A stretch of DNA of 64,000 nucleotides. It comes from Arcticibacter svalbardensis MN12-7 (GTDB taxonomy: Bacteria > Bacteroidota > Bacteroidia > Sphingobacteriales > Sphingobacteriaceae). Position 1 is the first letter of the stretch. Each line of letters starts with the position of its first letter. The translations under genes and the position numbers were made by a program. The notes beneath the pieces are model-generated. The model worked only from the letters and a program-made list of their open reading frames with translations. It did not search any database and was not told the DNA's origin. Shown here piece after piece: positions 47,059-55,484 of the stretch. The stretch is from assembly GCF_000403135.1 (NCBI RefSeq), contig NZ_AQPN01000145.1, positions 62,001 through 126,000 of the forward strand. Direction: 5' to 3'.

Positions 47059-47559
47059 ATGAAAAGCACATTAACATTTTTAGCAATTATTTTATCTGTT
47101 TTATCTGTACAGGCACAAACAAAAAATGCAGATGTTAAAGCCATTGAAAAGCAAGTTGACGCAATGGTTAACAGTTGGAACAGGCATGACCATAGTGATA
47201 TGAAAACCTACTGCACAGCAGATTGCAGTTGGGTAAACATTGTAGGCATGTGGTGGAAAAATTTAAAAGAGGTTGAATATTCTACTCAATTTTACCACAC
47301 TAACATGTTTAAGCAGACTACCATGACTAATAAAGGAGTTTTTGTACGAATCATTAACCCGACAACGGCTTTAGTTCAATTTAAAAGTTATGTAAGCGAG
47401 TTTACCACCCCTGATGGTCATAAGATACCAGGTAGTGATGATATAGCCTTATTAGTTTATGTAAAACAAAAGGGTAAATGGCTAATGACTGCCGGGGAAA
47501 ATGTGGTTATTGACCCGGAAGCCCAAAAAAATGACCCGGTTTTGCATTTAAAAAAATAA
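47059..47559 (+). CDS. NTF2-like (SgcJ/EcaC family) secreted protein
   Basis: 166 aa from ATG 47059, which opens a proper signal peptide (MKSTLTFLAIILSVLSVQAQ); the longer frame upstream overlaps the AraC gene and is not used. The mature part is one SnoaL/NTF2-like cone fold: AIEKQVDAMVNSWNRHDHSDMKTYCTADCSWVNIVG, then strands ending KGKWLMTAGENVV. Such proteins bind or modify small molecules; no catalytic role can be assigned. Confidence 0.82.
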   Translation: MKSTLTFLAIILSVLSVQAQTKNADVKAIEKQVDAMVNSWNRHDHSDMKTYCTADCSWVNIVGMWWKNLKEVEYSTQFYHTNMFKQTTMTNKGVFVRIINPTTALVQFKSYVSEFTTPDGHKIPGSDDIALLVYVKQKGKWLMTAGENVVIDPEAQKNDPVLHLKK

Positions 47560-47631
47560 AAGGACCGCTTACTAATTTGAAATGATAATACTATAGGTTT
47601 TGAATTGAGGTCTATAAACAATATTATCTAA

Positions 47632-47667
47632 AATCGTTCGCAAGTGTTTCGCAACTTGCGAACGATT
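47632..47667 (-). terminator. Terminator hairpin of the tRNA-Val gene
   Basis: AATCGTTCGCAAGT (47632-47645) and ACTTGCGAACGATT (47654-47667) form a perfect 14-bp stem with an 8-nt loop. It starts one base after the tRNA 3' end and is followed on the minus strand by TTTTAG. Confidence 0.8.
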
Positions 47668-47668
47668 G

Positions 47669-47743
47669 TGGAGGCTACTGGGTTCGAACCAGTGACCCTC
47701 TGCTTGTAAGGCAGATGCTCTGAACCAGCTGAGCTAAGCCTCC
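47669..47743 (-). tRNA. tRNA-Val (anticodon TAC)
   Basis: 75 nt. Acceptor stem GGAGGCT/AGCCTCC with discriminator A, D arm GCTC/GAGC, anticodon stem TCTGC/GCAGA with loop CTTACAA, and T arm ACTGG/CCAGT with TTCGAAC. CCA is not encoded. All stems pair fully. Confidence 0.97.
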
Positions 47744-47779
47744 ATTGTATTTAAACAATCTTGTCTCGGATTGGGATTG

Positions 47780-47809
47780 CAAAGATAGCAACCTTTAGCA
47801 CAAAAGCAA
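47780..47809 (-). promoter_or_regulatory. tRNA-Val promoter
   Basis: On the minus strand TTG (47809-47807), 19 bp, TATCTTTG (47787-47780), the consensus arrangement. Predicted start about 30 nt before the mature tRNA 5' end. Confidence 0.6.
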
Positions 47810-48007
47810 CTTATTCTTTCAATTATAATTTATGACTAAAATGGCTACCAGTTATACCATCAAATGATACAAGACACTACGTCCATAATTTTAATAAAAA
47901 CCTATCATTTACTCATGCGGCATCCAAGTAAATAGTTCTTCCGCCAATAGATAAATTGAGCACGTATCCTAACACCCAACTTATTACCAGAAGTAAGGAA
48001 TTGAATA

Positions 48008-49831
48008 CTACTTCTTTTGTTGATCAGATCGTAATCTAATCAACAGATAACCCGTATAGTGCGTCTCCCTATTGATTCTTTTCTGGTCATCAGTATTAGG
48101 AACAGTGAGAGATGAAATGACAAGAGACACATCATATGCATCGACTTGTTGCATTAAGACAAAAGAGTCTTTGGAAAGATAATACCTATCTTGATTACCC
48201 GACTTACTCTTCAATCTTCCCTTTTTAAATTTTGCAGCAGCATTTTTAATCAATTTGTTCACATCAAGCTCCGCTACAATGCCTTTTCCTATTTTTATAT
48301 GGAGATTCTTATTTGGCTCCAATCTTTCCACAACTACAGGCAAACCGTTTAATGTTGTTTCCGTTTTATTAGCATAGCTATTGATGTCAACCATATAATC
48401 ATATCCCTTAACATCAATCATCTCATTACCGGGAGCGATGAAAGTGACATCACGCTGAAAGTTAGAATCATCCTCTTTTACCTTCAACAACGCATAAGCC
48501 GTATCTAATAGCTTATTTTTAATCTCATACCTGTAACGAACACCAGCTTTGTTCTCCATCCTACTTTCAAGGGCAGACAGATCTACCTTAGTGAAATTCT
48601 GAAGGGAATGCAATCCATGACGGTCCACCAGATAACGCACCACCCCTGCACGCTGTCTAATATCTTCTTTCTCCCTGGAAGCCATCAGTCTTTTCAACCG
48701 GAGTACCTGAGAATACCTGGATACAGAAAAAGCACTCTGAGGACCGTAGGTGGACAATAAGGCCAGGATACAGAGACTAATAGGTATAATTTTAATATTT
48801 TGTCTCTTGCTGAACAAGAAGTAAATCGTATTAAAAGTAAGCCATACCGCTAGAAGGACTAAGATAAACCGGGATTCTGTAATGCCATAATGACCTACCC
48901 TTTTCCAAACAGCCAGCAACAGCAGCACGACCAATGGAATCATCATAAAATAAAATACCTTGGAGAACATCTTAATCCATCCATTGCCGGACTTCTCTCT
49001 AATTGGGTAGATCAGCAATAAAGAGAGAATCCCAAATACGGCATACCCTAAAATAAGAGCCGAGACCATACCTTTGGGCAGTTCCCAAATAATGATAATT
49101 TTAATTTCGTATACCAGTAAAATCCCCAAATAGATAGTCATTAAGGGGATCAGTACATACTGGGTAAATATTTTAAGCCCTTTAGGGTACGAATCAACTG
49201 CTTTATCGGATTCCACAACTTCAGGAACTCCCGAAAGGAAAAAGATCGTCATGAACCCTGCAGTGACTCCTGCAAAGAGCATCATATAGATTTTGGAGTT
49301 AATGTCTACACTAAACAATCCATCAATCGCTAATAATGCCACAGCCAAGCCACCATATAACACCCATGCATAGAGTACTGAGGTCAGAAATCGAAGAAAC
49401 AACGTTTTATTGAATCCCCAGAAATCGTTTAGATTCCCATGCTTAATAAAAGGAACGAAAGCCACTAAAAGATGAAAGGCAAAGGCGATTAACCCAATCC
49501 TGTAAATATCAGCATCGTAATATGACGGATGCAATGCAAAATATAAACCTGTACAAATCAACACTCCAAGAGTACGAATGATCCATTTTTTTACCATACT
49601 GAAGTTATTTACTTCCGCATAGAGATCACCAGCTAATAAAAGCACCAATGCAAGATTACATACCAGGATAAACTTGATGTAATTGTCTTCCACAATTTTG
49701 ACGTCTCCAATGGGGTCAATCATATAACACCAAACCAGTGTGGCAGCTACTGAAGCAAGTACCTGCAGAGGAAAGCGTAATACCACTCGCTGGATACTCT
49801 GTCCCAAAGAATACAAGGAAGGAAATTTCAT
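48008..49831 (-). CDS. DUF4153 multi-pass membrane protein
   Basis: 607 aa. The first 360 residues contain about 11 hydrophobic segments; the last 240 residues are soluble with mixed alpha/beta content. The opening (SLYSLGQSIQRVVLRFPLQVL) and the helical core are typical of DUF4153 proteins of Bacteroidota. Function unknown. It is a single gene with about 210 bp to the divergent SPFH gene. Confidence 0.8.
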   Translation of the reverse strand: MKFPSLYSLGQSIQRVVLRFPLQVLASVAATLVWCYMIDPIGDVKIVEDNYIKFILVCNLALVLLLAGDLYAEVNNFSMVKKWIIRTLGVLICTGLYFALHPSYYDADIYRIGLIAFAFHLLVAFVPFIKHGNLNDFWGFNKTLFLRFLTSVLYAWVLYGGLAVALLAIDGLFSVDINSKIYMMLFAGVTAGFMTIFFLSGVPEVVESDKAVDSYPKGLKIFTQYVLIPLMTIYLGILLVYEIKIIIIWELPKGMVSALILGYAVFGILSLLLIYPIREKSGNGWIKMFSKVFYFMMIPLVVLLLLAVWKRVGHYGITESRFILVLLAVWLTFNTIYFLFSKRQNIKIIPISLCILALLSTYGPQSAFSVSRYSQVLRLKRLMASREKEDIRQRAGVVRYLVDRHGLHSLQNFTKVDLSALESRMENKAGVRYRYEIKNKLLDTAYALLKVKEDDSNFQRDVTFIAPGNEMIDVKGYDYMVDINSYANKTETTLNGLPVVVERLEPNKNLHIKIGKGIVAELDVNKLIKNAAAKFKKGRLKSKSGNQDRYYLSKDSFVLMQQVDAYDVSLVISSLTVPNTDDQKRINRETHYTGYLLIRLRSDQQKK

Positions 49832-50002
49832 ACTGCTATTTGTTAGGTCCTAATTGTTCAACAAGGATATGAAAATGGATCGACAACTGAAGTAATTAAA
49901 CATGGTGACAAAAAAGACCAATAAGCAGCAATCGAAATCTTTTTTAAAGACTGACCTATCAAATTTATTTTTTTTATAAAACCTTATTTAAATATCGATA
50001 TT

Positions 50003-50023
50003 TTGATATCTTTATGATATCAA
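50003..50023. promoter_or_regulatory. Palindromic operator candidate before the SPFH gene
   Basis: TTGATATC (50003-50010), 5 bp, GATATCAA (50016-50023): a perfect inverted repeat 18-38 bp ahead of the start codon. A further ATATCGATAT sequence lies just upstream. Spacing and symmetry suit a dimeric repressor; the ribbon-helix-helix protein encoded in the same operon is a candidate. Confidence 0.5.
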
Positions 50024-50040
50024 TTTAAAATCATATAAAA

Positions 50041-50898
50041 ATGAAAACTGAAAAAATAATTACTCCTCCATCAGGATATGCTGCCTTGGCATTGTTTATC
50101 ATTTTGGTAGTGTCCGCCGGAATCTGCATGGTGTCAGAACAAATTGCCATTGGTGTTATTGTTGGACTAGCAGCCTTTGTATTTGTATTATCAGGACTAA
50201 TCATTGTGAACCCCAATGAATCAAAAGTGCTTACGCTGTTTGGTAAATATGTAGGCACCGTTAAACATGATGGATTTTTCTGGGTGAACCCTTTTACAGT
50301 TAAAAAAAGAGTCTCCTTGCGGGCATTCAACTTAAATGGACAACAATTAAAAGTAAATGACAAAATCGGCAATCCAATAGAAATTGCGGCAGTTATTGTA
50401 TGGCAAATTAAGGATACGGCAAATGCTGTATTTGCAGTAGAAAATTACGTTCAGTATGTAGACATTCAAAGTGAGGCGGCAGTAAGGCACTTGGCCAACT
50501 TATTTCCCTACGACAATCTGGAAGATGAATTAGCCACCATCACGTTAAGAGGAGGAGCTGAACAGGTGAGCGTTCTGCTTGAAAAAGAGTTAAATGAACG
50601 GCTTGATCGGGCAGGTATAGAAGTATTGGAAGCACGTATCTCCCATTTAGCCTATGCTCCTGAAATTGCACATTCCATGTTGCAGGTACAACAAGCTTCT
50701 GCAATTATCGCAGCAAGAAGACTTATCGTAGAAGGTGCTGTTGGAATGGTAGAAATGGCTTTAATTAAGTTATCAGAAAAAAATATCGTGGAGCTTGATG
50801 AAGAGCGAAAAGCAGCCATGGTGAGCAATCTACTGGTTGTACTCTGTGGTGATAAAAGCGTCAGTCCTGTCGTAAATACCGGCACTTTATATCACTAA
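50041..50898 (+). CDS. SPFH/band-7 domain membrane protein
   Basis: 285 aa. Two N-terminal hydrophobic helices (residues about 12-31 and 36-56) are followed by the SPFH domain (VNPNESKVLTLFGKYVGTVKHDGFFWVNPF) and an Ala/Glu-rich C-terminal helical region (HSMLQVQQASAIIAARRLIVEGAVGMVEMA) that should oligomerise. The family forms membrane microdomain scaffolds. A tiny ribbon-helix-helix gene follows 70 bp downstream, a pairing that recurs in Bacteroidota. Confidence 0.88.
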   Translation: MKTEKIITPPSGYAALALFIILVVSAGICMVSEQIAIGVIVGLAAFVFVLSGLIIVNPNESKVLTLFGKYVGTVKHDGFFWVNPFTVKKRVSLRAFNLNGQQLKVNDKIGNPIEIAAVIVWQIKDTANAVFAVENYVQYVDIQSEAAVRHLANLFPYDNLEDELATITLRGGAEQVSVLLEKELNERLDRAGIEVLEARISHLAYAPEIAHSMLQVQQASAIIAARRLIVEGAVGMVEMALIKLSEKNIVELDEERKAAMVSNLLVVLCGDKSVSPVVNTGTLYH

Positions 50899-50968
50899 TA
50901 CCTGTTGATGCCTTATTCCTCAATAACCAGGAGGAATATGATAACAGGTCGCTACATATTCAATTATT

Positions 50969-51139
50969 ATGGCAGAAAAGAAAGCATTTATATTAAGAAT
51001 TAATCCGGAAGTTTTGAAGGAAGTAGAGAGTTGGGCAACGGATGAATTTAGAAGCATCAATGGCCAAATCGAGTACCTGCTACAACAAGCACTATTAAAC
51101 AGAAAAAAAAGTATGCGAAAGAAAAAGCCTGACCTATAA
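50969..51139 (+). CDS. Arc-like ribbon-helix-helix protein, 56 aa
   Basis: ATG 50969 to TAA 51137-51139. The short beta strand KAFILRINPEVLKEVESWA and helix FRSINGQIEYLLQQAL form a ribbon-helix-helix DNA-binding fold of Arc type; a Lys/Arg tail closes it. It probably binds DNA as a dimer and may regulate its own operon through the palindrome at 50003-50023. The ORF is short and easily missed. Confidence 0.75.
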   Translation: MAEKKAFILRINPEVLKEVESWATDEFRSINGQIEYLLQQALLNRKKSMRKKKPDL

Positions 51140-51533
51140 ATCACTTATATGTCAGGCAGACTATGGTAAAGCATTGAGAATTATTTTCATGGCTAATTGC
51201 TGCTCATCAACATCTGCCACCTATCTATAAAAAAAATTAAACGCATCTACTTTGCCAAAAGGCACAAAATTTTTCTTTAAACTAATTGTCTCTATAATTT
51301 AATTTTATTACTAAGCTGAGAACTCTCCAAGTGGAGTCTTCAAAAGAACAGGATATACCATCCAATTGTCATTCAAAAAAAGCTCTTCAGTATAAATTAG
51401 ACACAACAACTTTCGAATCAGCTTGTTATTATATGATATTTTAGTTTTAAAATTTCAATTAGTAGGATTGTTTACAATTTCATGAAAGCCAATTAATTTT
51501 AAAAATAACATCATCTAAATAAACAAACACAAA
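51140..51533. other. Intergenic region, nothing supported
   Basis: 394 bp, AT-rich, with no ORF or RNA gene that I can support. It must hold the promoter of the small secreted protein gene. Confidence 0.5.
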
Positions 51534-51851
51534 ATGAAAAACGTAGTAAAAGTAGTAGCAATCGCCCTTTGCACAGCAGTCATCGGCTTCGCTACACCAA
51601 GTATTGCTCAAAACCATGACACGCTGAAGGTAAATCCTGATCATGCAATTAAAAAAGCTGCCAATAAAGTAGGTAACAAAACAGCTGAATTAGCCGTTAA
51701 GGGAGCATCAAAAGTAGCAGACAAAACATATGCGAGTAAAGTTGGTCCCAGCGGTCAAACCATTTATATTGACAAAAACAGTAAATACTACTATGTCAAT
51801 AAAAAAGGGGCCAAAGTTTATGTCAGTAAAGCCAGGCTAAAAAATAAATAA
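51534..51851 (+). CDS. Small basic secreted protein, unknown
   Basis: 105 aa. A signal peptide (residues 1-25, ending PSIAQ) precedes a Lys/Ala-rich helix (HAIKKAANKVGNKTAELAVKGASKVADKTYASK) and a C-terminal beta-like stretch with repeated Tyr/Val/Lys (YIDKNSKYYYVNKKGAKVYV). It is strongly basic and may associate with membrane or nucleic acid in the periplasm. No family assigned. Confidence 0.7.
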   Translation: MKNVVKVVAIALCTAVIGFATPSIAQNHDTLKVNPDHAIKKAANKVGNKTAELAVKGASKVADKTYASKVGPSGQTIYIDKNSKYYYVNKKGAKVYVSKARLKNK

Positions 51852-51892
51852 TGAAATACCCTTTATACTCACCAGAGTTATAAACGTCATCC

Positions 51893-52942
51893 CTATTTTG
51901 AGATGAATGCTTTTAAGGCTTTGGTGGGTTTTCCATCATCGCCCCATGCACTTAAACCATACTTACTCCAGCTTCTAGCTCCCTCAGGTTCCCAATACAA
52001 TACACCCAGACCTTTTCCATCGGGAACAGCCCTAACCTTTTCCTGAACTGCCGTTAACATATCATAGATATTCTGCGCTTTATTATCTTCTCCTCCTACT
52101 TCTACTACCATAACCTCTTTTCCATAGCGGGACGCCATGTCCAGAAGATTATTTCCAAGATCATTAATCGAAAGCGTATAATCCGGATTTCCTTCAAGCC
52201 AGTAAGGATAATAAGAAAGCCCAATCACGTCATATTTAGCCCCATTTGCTTTAGCATGGTCGAACCAGTTTCTAAAACGCTCATTATTATTCCCCTGGTC
52301 CACATGAAGAATCACTTTGGAATTTTTACTGACTGCCTTTATCGCATCATAACCCTTATTTATCAATTGCGCCAATTGAGGCCAATTTGCGGTGCTGCCT
52401 TCCGGATAAATCATCCCGCCCGGGGTTTCATTTCCAACCTGCACCCATTCCGGCTCCACGCCTGCCGCTTTTAATGCTGACATCACGTCAAAAGTATAGC
52501 TATACACATCCTCAAGTAATTGCTTGAAATCATGCCCTTCCCAAGCTGCCGGCTTTTTTTGTTTGCCCGGATCTGCCCAACTATCGCTGTAATGGAAATC
52601 AATCATTACCCGCATTCCCGCCTTTTTTGCACGTAAGGCCATCTGTACCGTTTCGTCTTTACTGCAATGTCCACTTGCCCGATCGTTAGATGGATTGACC
52701 CAGGTCCTTAACCGAATGGTATTCATGCTGTGGTCTTTTAAGATTTTAAGGCAATCTTCCTCTACTCCATTATCATTATAAAATTTATATCCCGATGCCT
52801 CCATCTGTGGCAACCAACTTACGTCTGCACCTTTCGCAAAGGACTTGTTTTGGGATTTTATGGCTGTCTGTTTCGTGGCGCATCCAGCAAGCAGAACACA
52901 GGTTAATGCATAAAGGAGTACATTGAATTTAGGGTTTTTCAT
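51893..52942 (-). CDS. GH53 endo-beta-1,4-galactanase, lipoprotein
   Basis: 349 aa. Lipobox VLLAGCATK at residues 16-24, so it is anchored in a membrane. The GH53 barrel starts FAKGADVSWLPQMEASGYKF. The acid/base Glu is in VQVGNETPGGM and the nucleophile Glu in VMVVEVGGE; TIRLRTWVNP and DFHYSDSWADPGKQ are family signatures. It cleaves beta-1,4-galactan such as pectic galactan side chains. It stands alone, without a SusCD pair. Confidence 0.95.
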   Translation of the reverse strand: MKNPKFNVLLYALTCVLLAGCATKQTAIKSQNKSFAKGADVSWLPQMEASGYKFYNDNGVEEDCLKILKDHSMNTIRLRTWVNPSNDRASGHCSKDETVQMALRAKKAGMRVMIDFHYSDSWADPGKQKKPAAWEGHDFKQLLEDVYSYTFDVMSALKAAGVEPEWVQVGNETPGGMIYPEGSTANWPQLAQLINKGYDAIKAVSKNSKVILHVDQGNNNERFRNWFDHAKANGAKYDVIGLSYYPYWLEGNPDYTLSINDLGNNLLDMASRYGKEVMVVEVGGEDNKAQNIYDMLTAVQEKVRAVPDGKGLGVLYWEPEGARSWSKYGLSAWGDDGKPTKALKAFISK

Positions 52943-53310
52943 TGCCAGGGATCTAATAAAATAGGATTAGTCAATCTGAGGTTTTATTCTTCTTTTTGGA
53001 AGATTAAAAATAAGGAATCTTGTCGATTGCCTGAGTTTTTTTTTCCAACCGGAAACGACCAATAACTTAACCTAGTTTAAAGAAGCTTGACGATTCTCTG
53101 AGCAATTTTTCCGGACTAGTATAAAATCCTTCAATAGTCCTGCATGCTGATAAAAATTATTTATCTATTTATGTAAGTTTTCCAGGTTTTATTCAACTTA
53201 TATGTAAAATCAAACAATATGGTTATCGTAGAACTGAATTTCACCCTTCAATCAATTTTGAGAGAAGCAGATGCTCAAACAACCCTTAAATGCTTTTTAA
53301 GAAATAGAAG
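52943..53310. other. Divergent intergenic region
   Basis: 368 bp between the GH53 gene and an ECF sigma gene. It contains only a 34-codon ORF (53219-53323) that runs into the sigma start and has no recognisable features. Promoters for both genes must lie here. Confidence 0.5.
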
Positions 53311-53787
53311 ATGTATGAATTAGAATTTGTAACACTGATTAAAGAATATCAGCGGATCATCCATAAGGTTTGCCATTTGTATCGGGATAACAAAGAGGAC
53401 CGCGAAGATCTGTTTCAGGAAATCACATTTCAACTTTGGAAAGCTTACTCCTCTTTTAGAAGCCAGTCCAAAGTAAGCACCTGGATTTATCGGATTGCAC
53501 TCAATACCGCCATAGCCACCTTTCGTAAAAAGGGACCTGATATTCAATATGTTCCCGTTTTGCCAGACAATCAGGCAGAACAGGAAAAGGAAGGACATTC
53601 AATTCAGCATGAGCTTTTATTTGCTGCATTAAAACAGTTGGACGACAGCGAAAAGGCATTGATTACACTCTATCTGGAAGATTTCAGTTATCAGCAAATT
53701 GCAGAGATAGTGGGCATTAGTGAAAACAATATTGGAGTGAAACTCTCCAGAATAAGGAACAAAATACAAAAACTCTTAATTAAATAA
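53311..53787 (+). CDS. ECF RNA polymerase sigma factor
   Basis: 158 aa. Region 2 (HKVCHLYRDNKEDREDLFQEITFQLWKAYSSFR, then STWIYRIALNTAI) and region 4 HTH (FSYQQIAEIVGISENNIGVKLSRIRNKIQKL) are clear. It differs from the two FecI-like sigma proteins here and has no FecR partner; the next gene, 3 bp downstream, encodes a membrane protein that may serve as anti-sigma. Confidence 0.92.
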   Translation: MYELEFVTLIKEYQRIIHKVCHLYRDNKEDREDLFQEITFQLWKAYSSFRSQSKVSTWIYRIALNTAIATFRKKGPDIQYVPVLPDNQAEQEKEGHSIQHELLFAALKQLDDSEKALITLYLEDFSYQQIAEIVGISENNIGVKLSRIRNKIQKLLIK

Positions 53788-53790
53788 AAG

Positions 53791-54333
53791 ATGGAACTTG
53801 ACGATTTAAAAGCATCCTGGAACAATTTAGATACACCGGTTAAGACAACGGAGGAGATTAAAAAGATGTTATTGGAAAATAACCATCCTGTTTTGAAAGC
53901 TATAAGAAGACAATTAACGCTGGAAATTGCAGGTTGGTCACTCTTCCTGATCTGTTATTATACCATGTTTGATGGTGACAAGAAACCTTTGCTTATTAAT
54001 ATCATACTCCTGATTTGTACTTTATTTCCTTTGGTTCATAACCTAATGGGCTATCGTTTTGCCAAATATCTACTAAAGGGTACGACTTTACGGGAATCAA
54101 TAGAAAACTATTTTTCAAATGTGAAGAGATATGCCATGATATCTATTTTAACACGTGCATTTTACGCTTCCGGATTATTGCTATTTTTCCTATATAATGT
54201 TCAATTCACTACGGAGAAATATATGCTACTTGGAGGCATAATATTATTTTTCGGAGTTCATTCTTACTTTGTATACTTATTATGGAAAAGACGTTTGGGA
54301 CAACTTGAAAGAGCTCTGAGTAATTTTGGTTAA
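53791..54333 (+). CDS. Membrane partner of the ECF sigma factor, possible anti-sigma
   Basis: 180 aa. A cytoplasmic N-terminus of about 45 residues (DDLKASWNNLDTPVKTTEEI) is followed by four hydrophobic segments at about 48-60, 70-88, 113-133 and 145-163. The opening LKxxWxxL motif is shared with sigma-linked membrane proteins of Bacteroidota. The 3-bp gap to the sigma gene supports coupled expression. The anti-sigma role is inferred from context. Confidence 0.7.
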   Translation: MELDDLKASWNNLDTPVKTTEEIKKMLLENNHPVLKAIRRQLTLEIAGWSLFLICYYTMFDGDKKPLLINIILLICTLFPLVHNLMGYRFAKYLLKGTTLRESIENYFSNVKRYAMISILTRAFYASGLLLFFLYNVQFTTEKYMLLGGIILFFGVHSYFVYLLWKRRLGQLERALSNFG

Positions 54334-54349
54334 AGAGTTCTAAAAATGA

Positions 54350-54383
54350 TTTAGATCTTCTCATGTAAAAGGAAAGATCTAAA
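54350..54383 (+). terminator. Hairpin after the sigma operon
   Basis: TTTAGATCTT (54350-54359) pairs perfectly with AAGATCTAAA (54374-54383); the loop is 14 nt. There is no T-run, so termination is inferred from position. Confidence 0.5.
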
Positions 54384-54456
54384 CCATTATAAACGAAAAG
54401 ATAAAACATAAGATAAGATTGAGGACTGATTAGAATTTGGTTACCCTTCAGGCTAC

Positions 54457-54549
54457 AGTGATGCCACGGTGAAGCCACAGTGACGCCACGTTTTTGCGGT
54501 AAAAGGTGGCCTCACTGTGGCGTCACTGTGGCCTCACTGTGGCATCACC
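54457..54549. repeat. Array of seven 11-bp units forming a long hairpin
   Basis: Left arm: AGTGATGCCAC, GGTGAAGCCAC, AGTGACGCCAC (54457-54489). Spacer: 54490-54505. Right: GTGGCCTCACT, GTGGCGTCACT, GTGGCCTCACT, GTGGCATCACC (54506-54549). The left arm pairs with the last three right units over 33 bp, with two A/C mismatches and one G/T wobble; the loop holds the spacer and one spare unit. It is GC-rich in an AT-rich gap between convergent genes. Confidence 0.9.
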
Positions 54550-54576
54550 CTTAATCTGGTCACTACTTGCCTATAA

Positions 54577-55444
54577 TTAGTACTTTATCTGAATGAAGAT
54601 TGGATAGTGATCTGACATTGCTTCAGTATCATCATCATACACTACCTCAGCAGCTTTAACTTTCTTCTGGAGTACCTGATTGAGCCATATATAGTCAATC
54701 CTGATTTTATGCTTGAAGGGTGCGTCGTATTTCTTGGTAGGCATAGTGAAATCAAACTGCTTGCTAAACATGTTCACTGCATCTTGATACCCTGTTGCTG
54801 CTATTTCATTAGTCACACTGTAATCGAACTTCGCATGGTTCAGGTTACGGATTTCAGCATTGTTCTGTTCTCTTACTTGCTGCGCACGTAGATCCTTTGC
54901 AGAGTAATGACTACTGTCTCTGGCCTGGTAGGAATTGAAATCACCCGCAATCATTACCGCACTGCCTTTAGGTAGGAGCGCCGCTTGTGACAGAATTTGT
55001 TTAATTTCATATACCCGCTTTTCGTAAAGGAATGGCGACAAATGTATGGCGAAAACATGGATTCCCCTGATATTGGCATAGATATAACCATGCCACATAT
55101 TATCCAGTACTTTATGTGCATTTACAATTGGAAAACGCGAGGTTAAAGCCACCGAATAACCGCTCTCTTTGGCAAGCACGGCATAGGGATGACCATAACC
55201 CATCGCGAAGTTTTCTAATTGTTTTTTGGGTAAACCCATTCATTTCCTGGTAGAAAATAATATCCGGCGATTTTTCATTTACCCAATTGGTAAAGCGTTT
55301 CATATTTACCGTGTCCCCCTGCAATCCTTTTAATACATTATAGCTGAGCACTTTCAAGGTTCTTTGCTGAGCACTTAAGCTGAGACAGGTCAATGAATAA
55401 AGATTCATCAGGACGATGGTGATATAAAATTTAAGTCGTGACAT
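54577..55444 (-). pseudogene. Endonuclease/exonuclease/phosphatase-family protein, split by one frameshift
   Basis: The 5' part (from ATG 55444) has a signal peptide and the EEP opening LKVLSYNVLKGL and IIFYQEMNGFTQ. The 3' part continues KQLENFAMGYGHPYAVLAKE, with MIAGDFNS, IDYIWLNQVL and AMSDHYPIF, the metal and catalytic motifs. The two frames join if the A6 run (T6 at 55222-55227 on the plus strand) has one base fewer. The joined protein would be about 288 aa and otherwise intact. It is the last gene of the third Sus operon, 40 bp after susD. It could be a recent mutation, phase variation at a homopolymer, or a sequencing error. Confidence 0.85.
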
Positions 55445-55484
55445 TTTTGTTCTTATGGAAATAAATCAGCTTGAATAATCGAAA

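Noticed and set aside
47893..48007. Minus-strand open stretch reading SLLLVISWVLGYVLNL after the DUF4153 gene
   Set aside because: There is no start codon, and the resemblance to short DUF5670-type membrane proteins is too weak.
53219..53323. 34-aa ORF overlapping the ECF sigma start
   Set aside because: No signal, motif or conservation evidence; it may be chance, though a leader peptide cannot be excluded.
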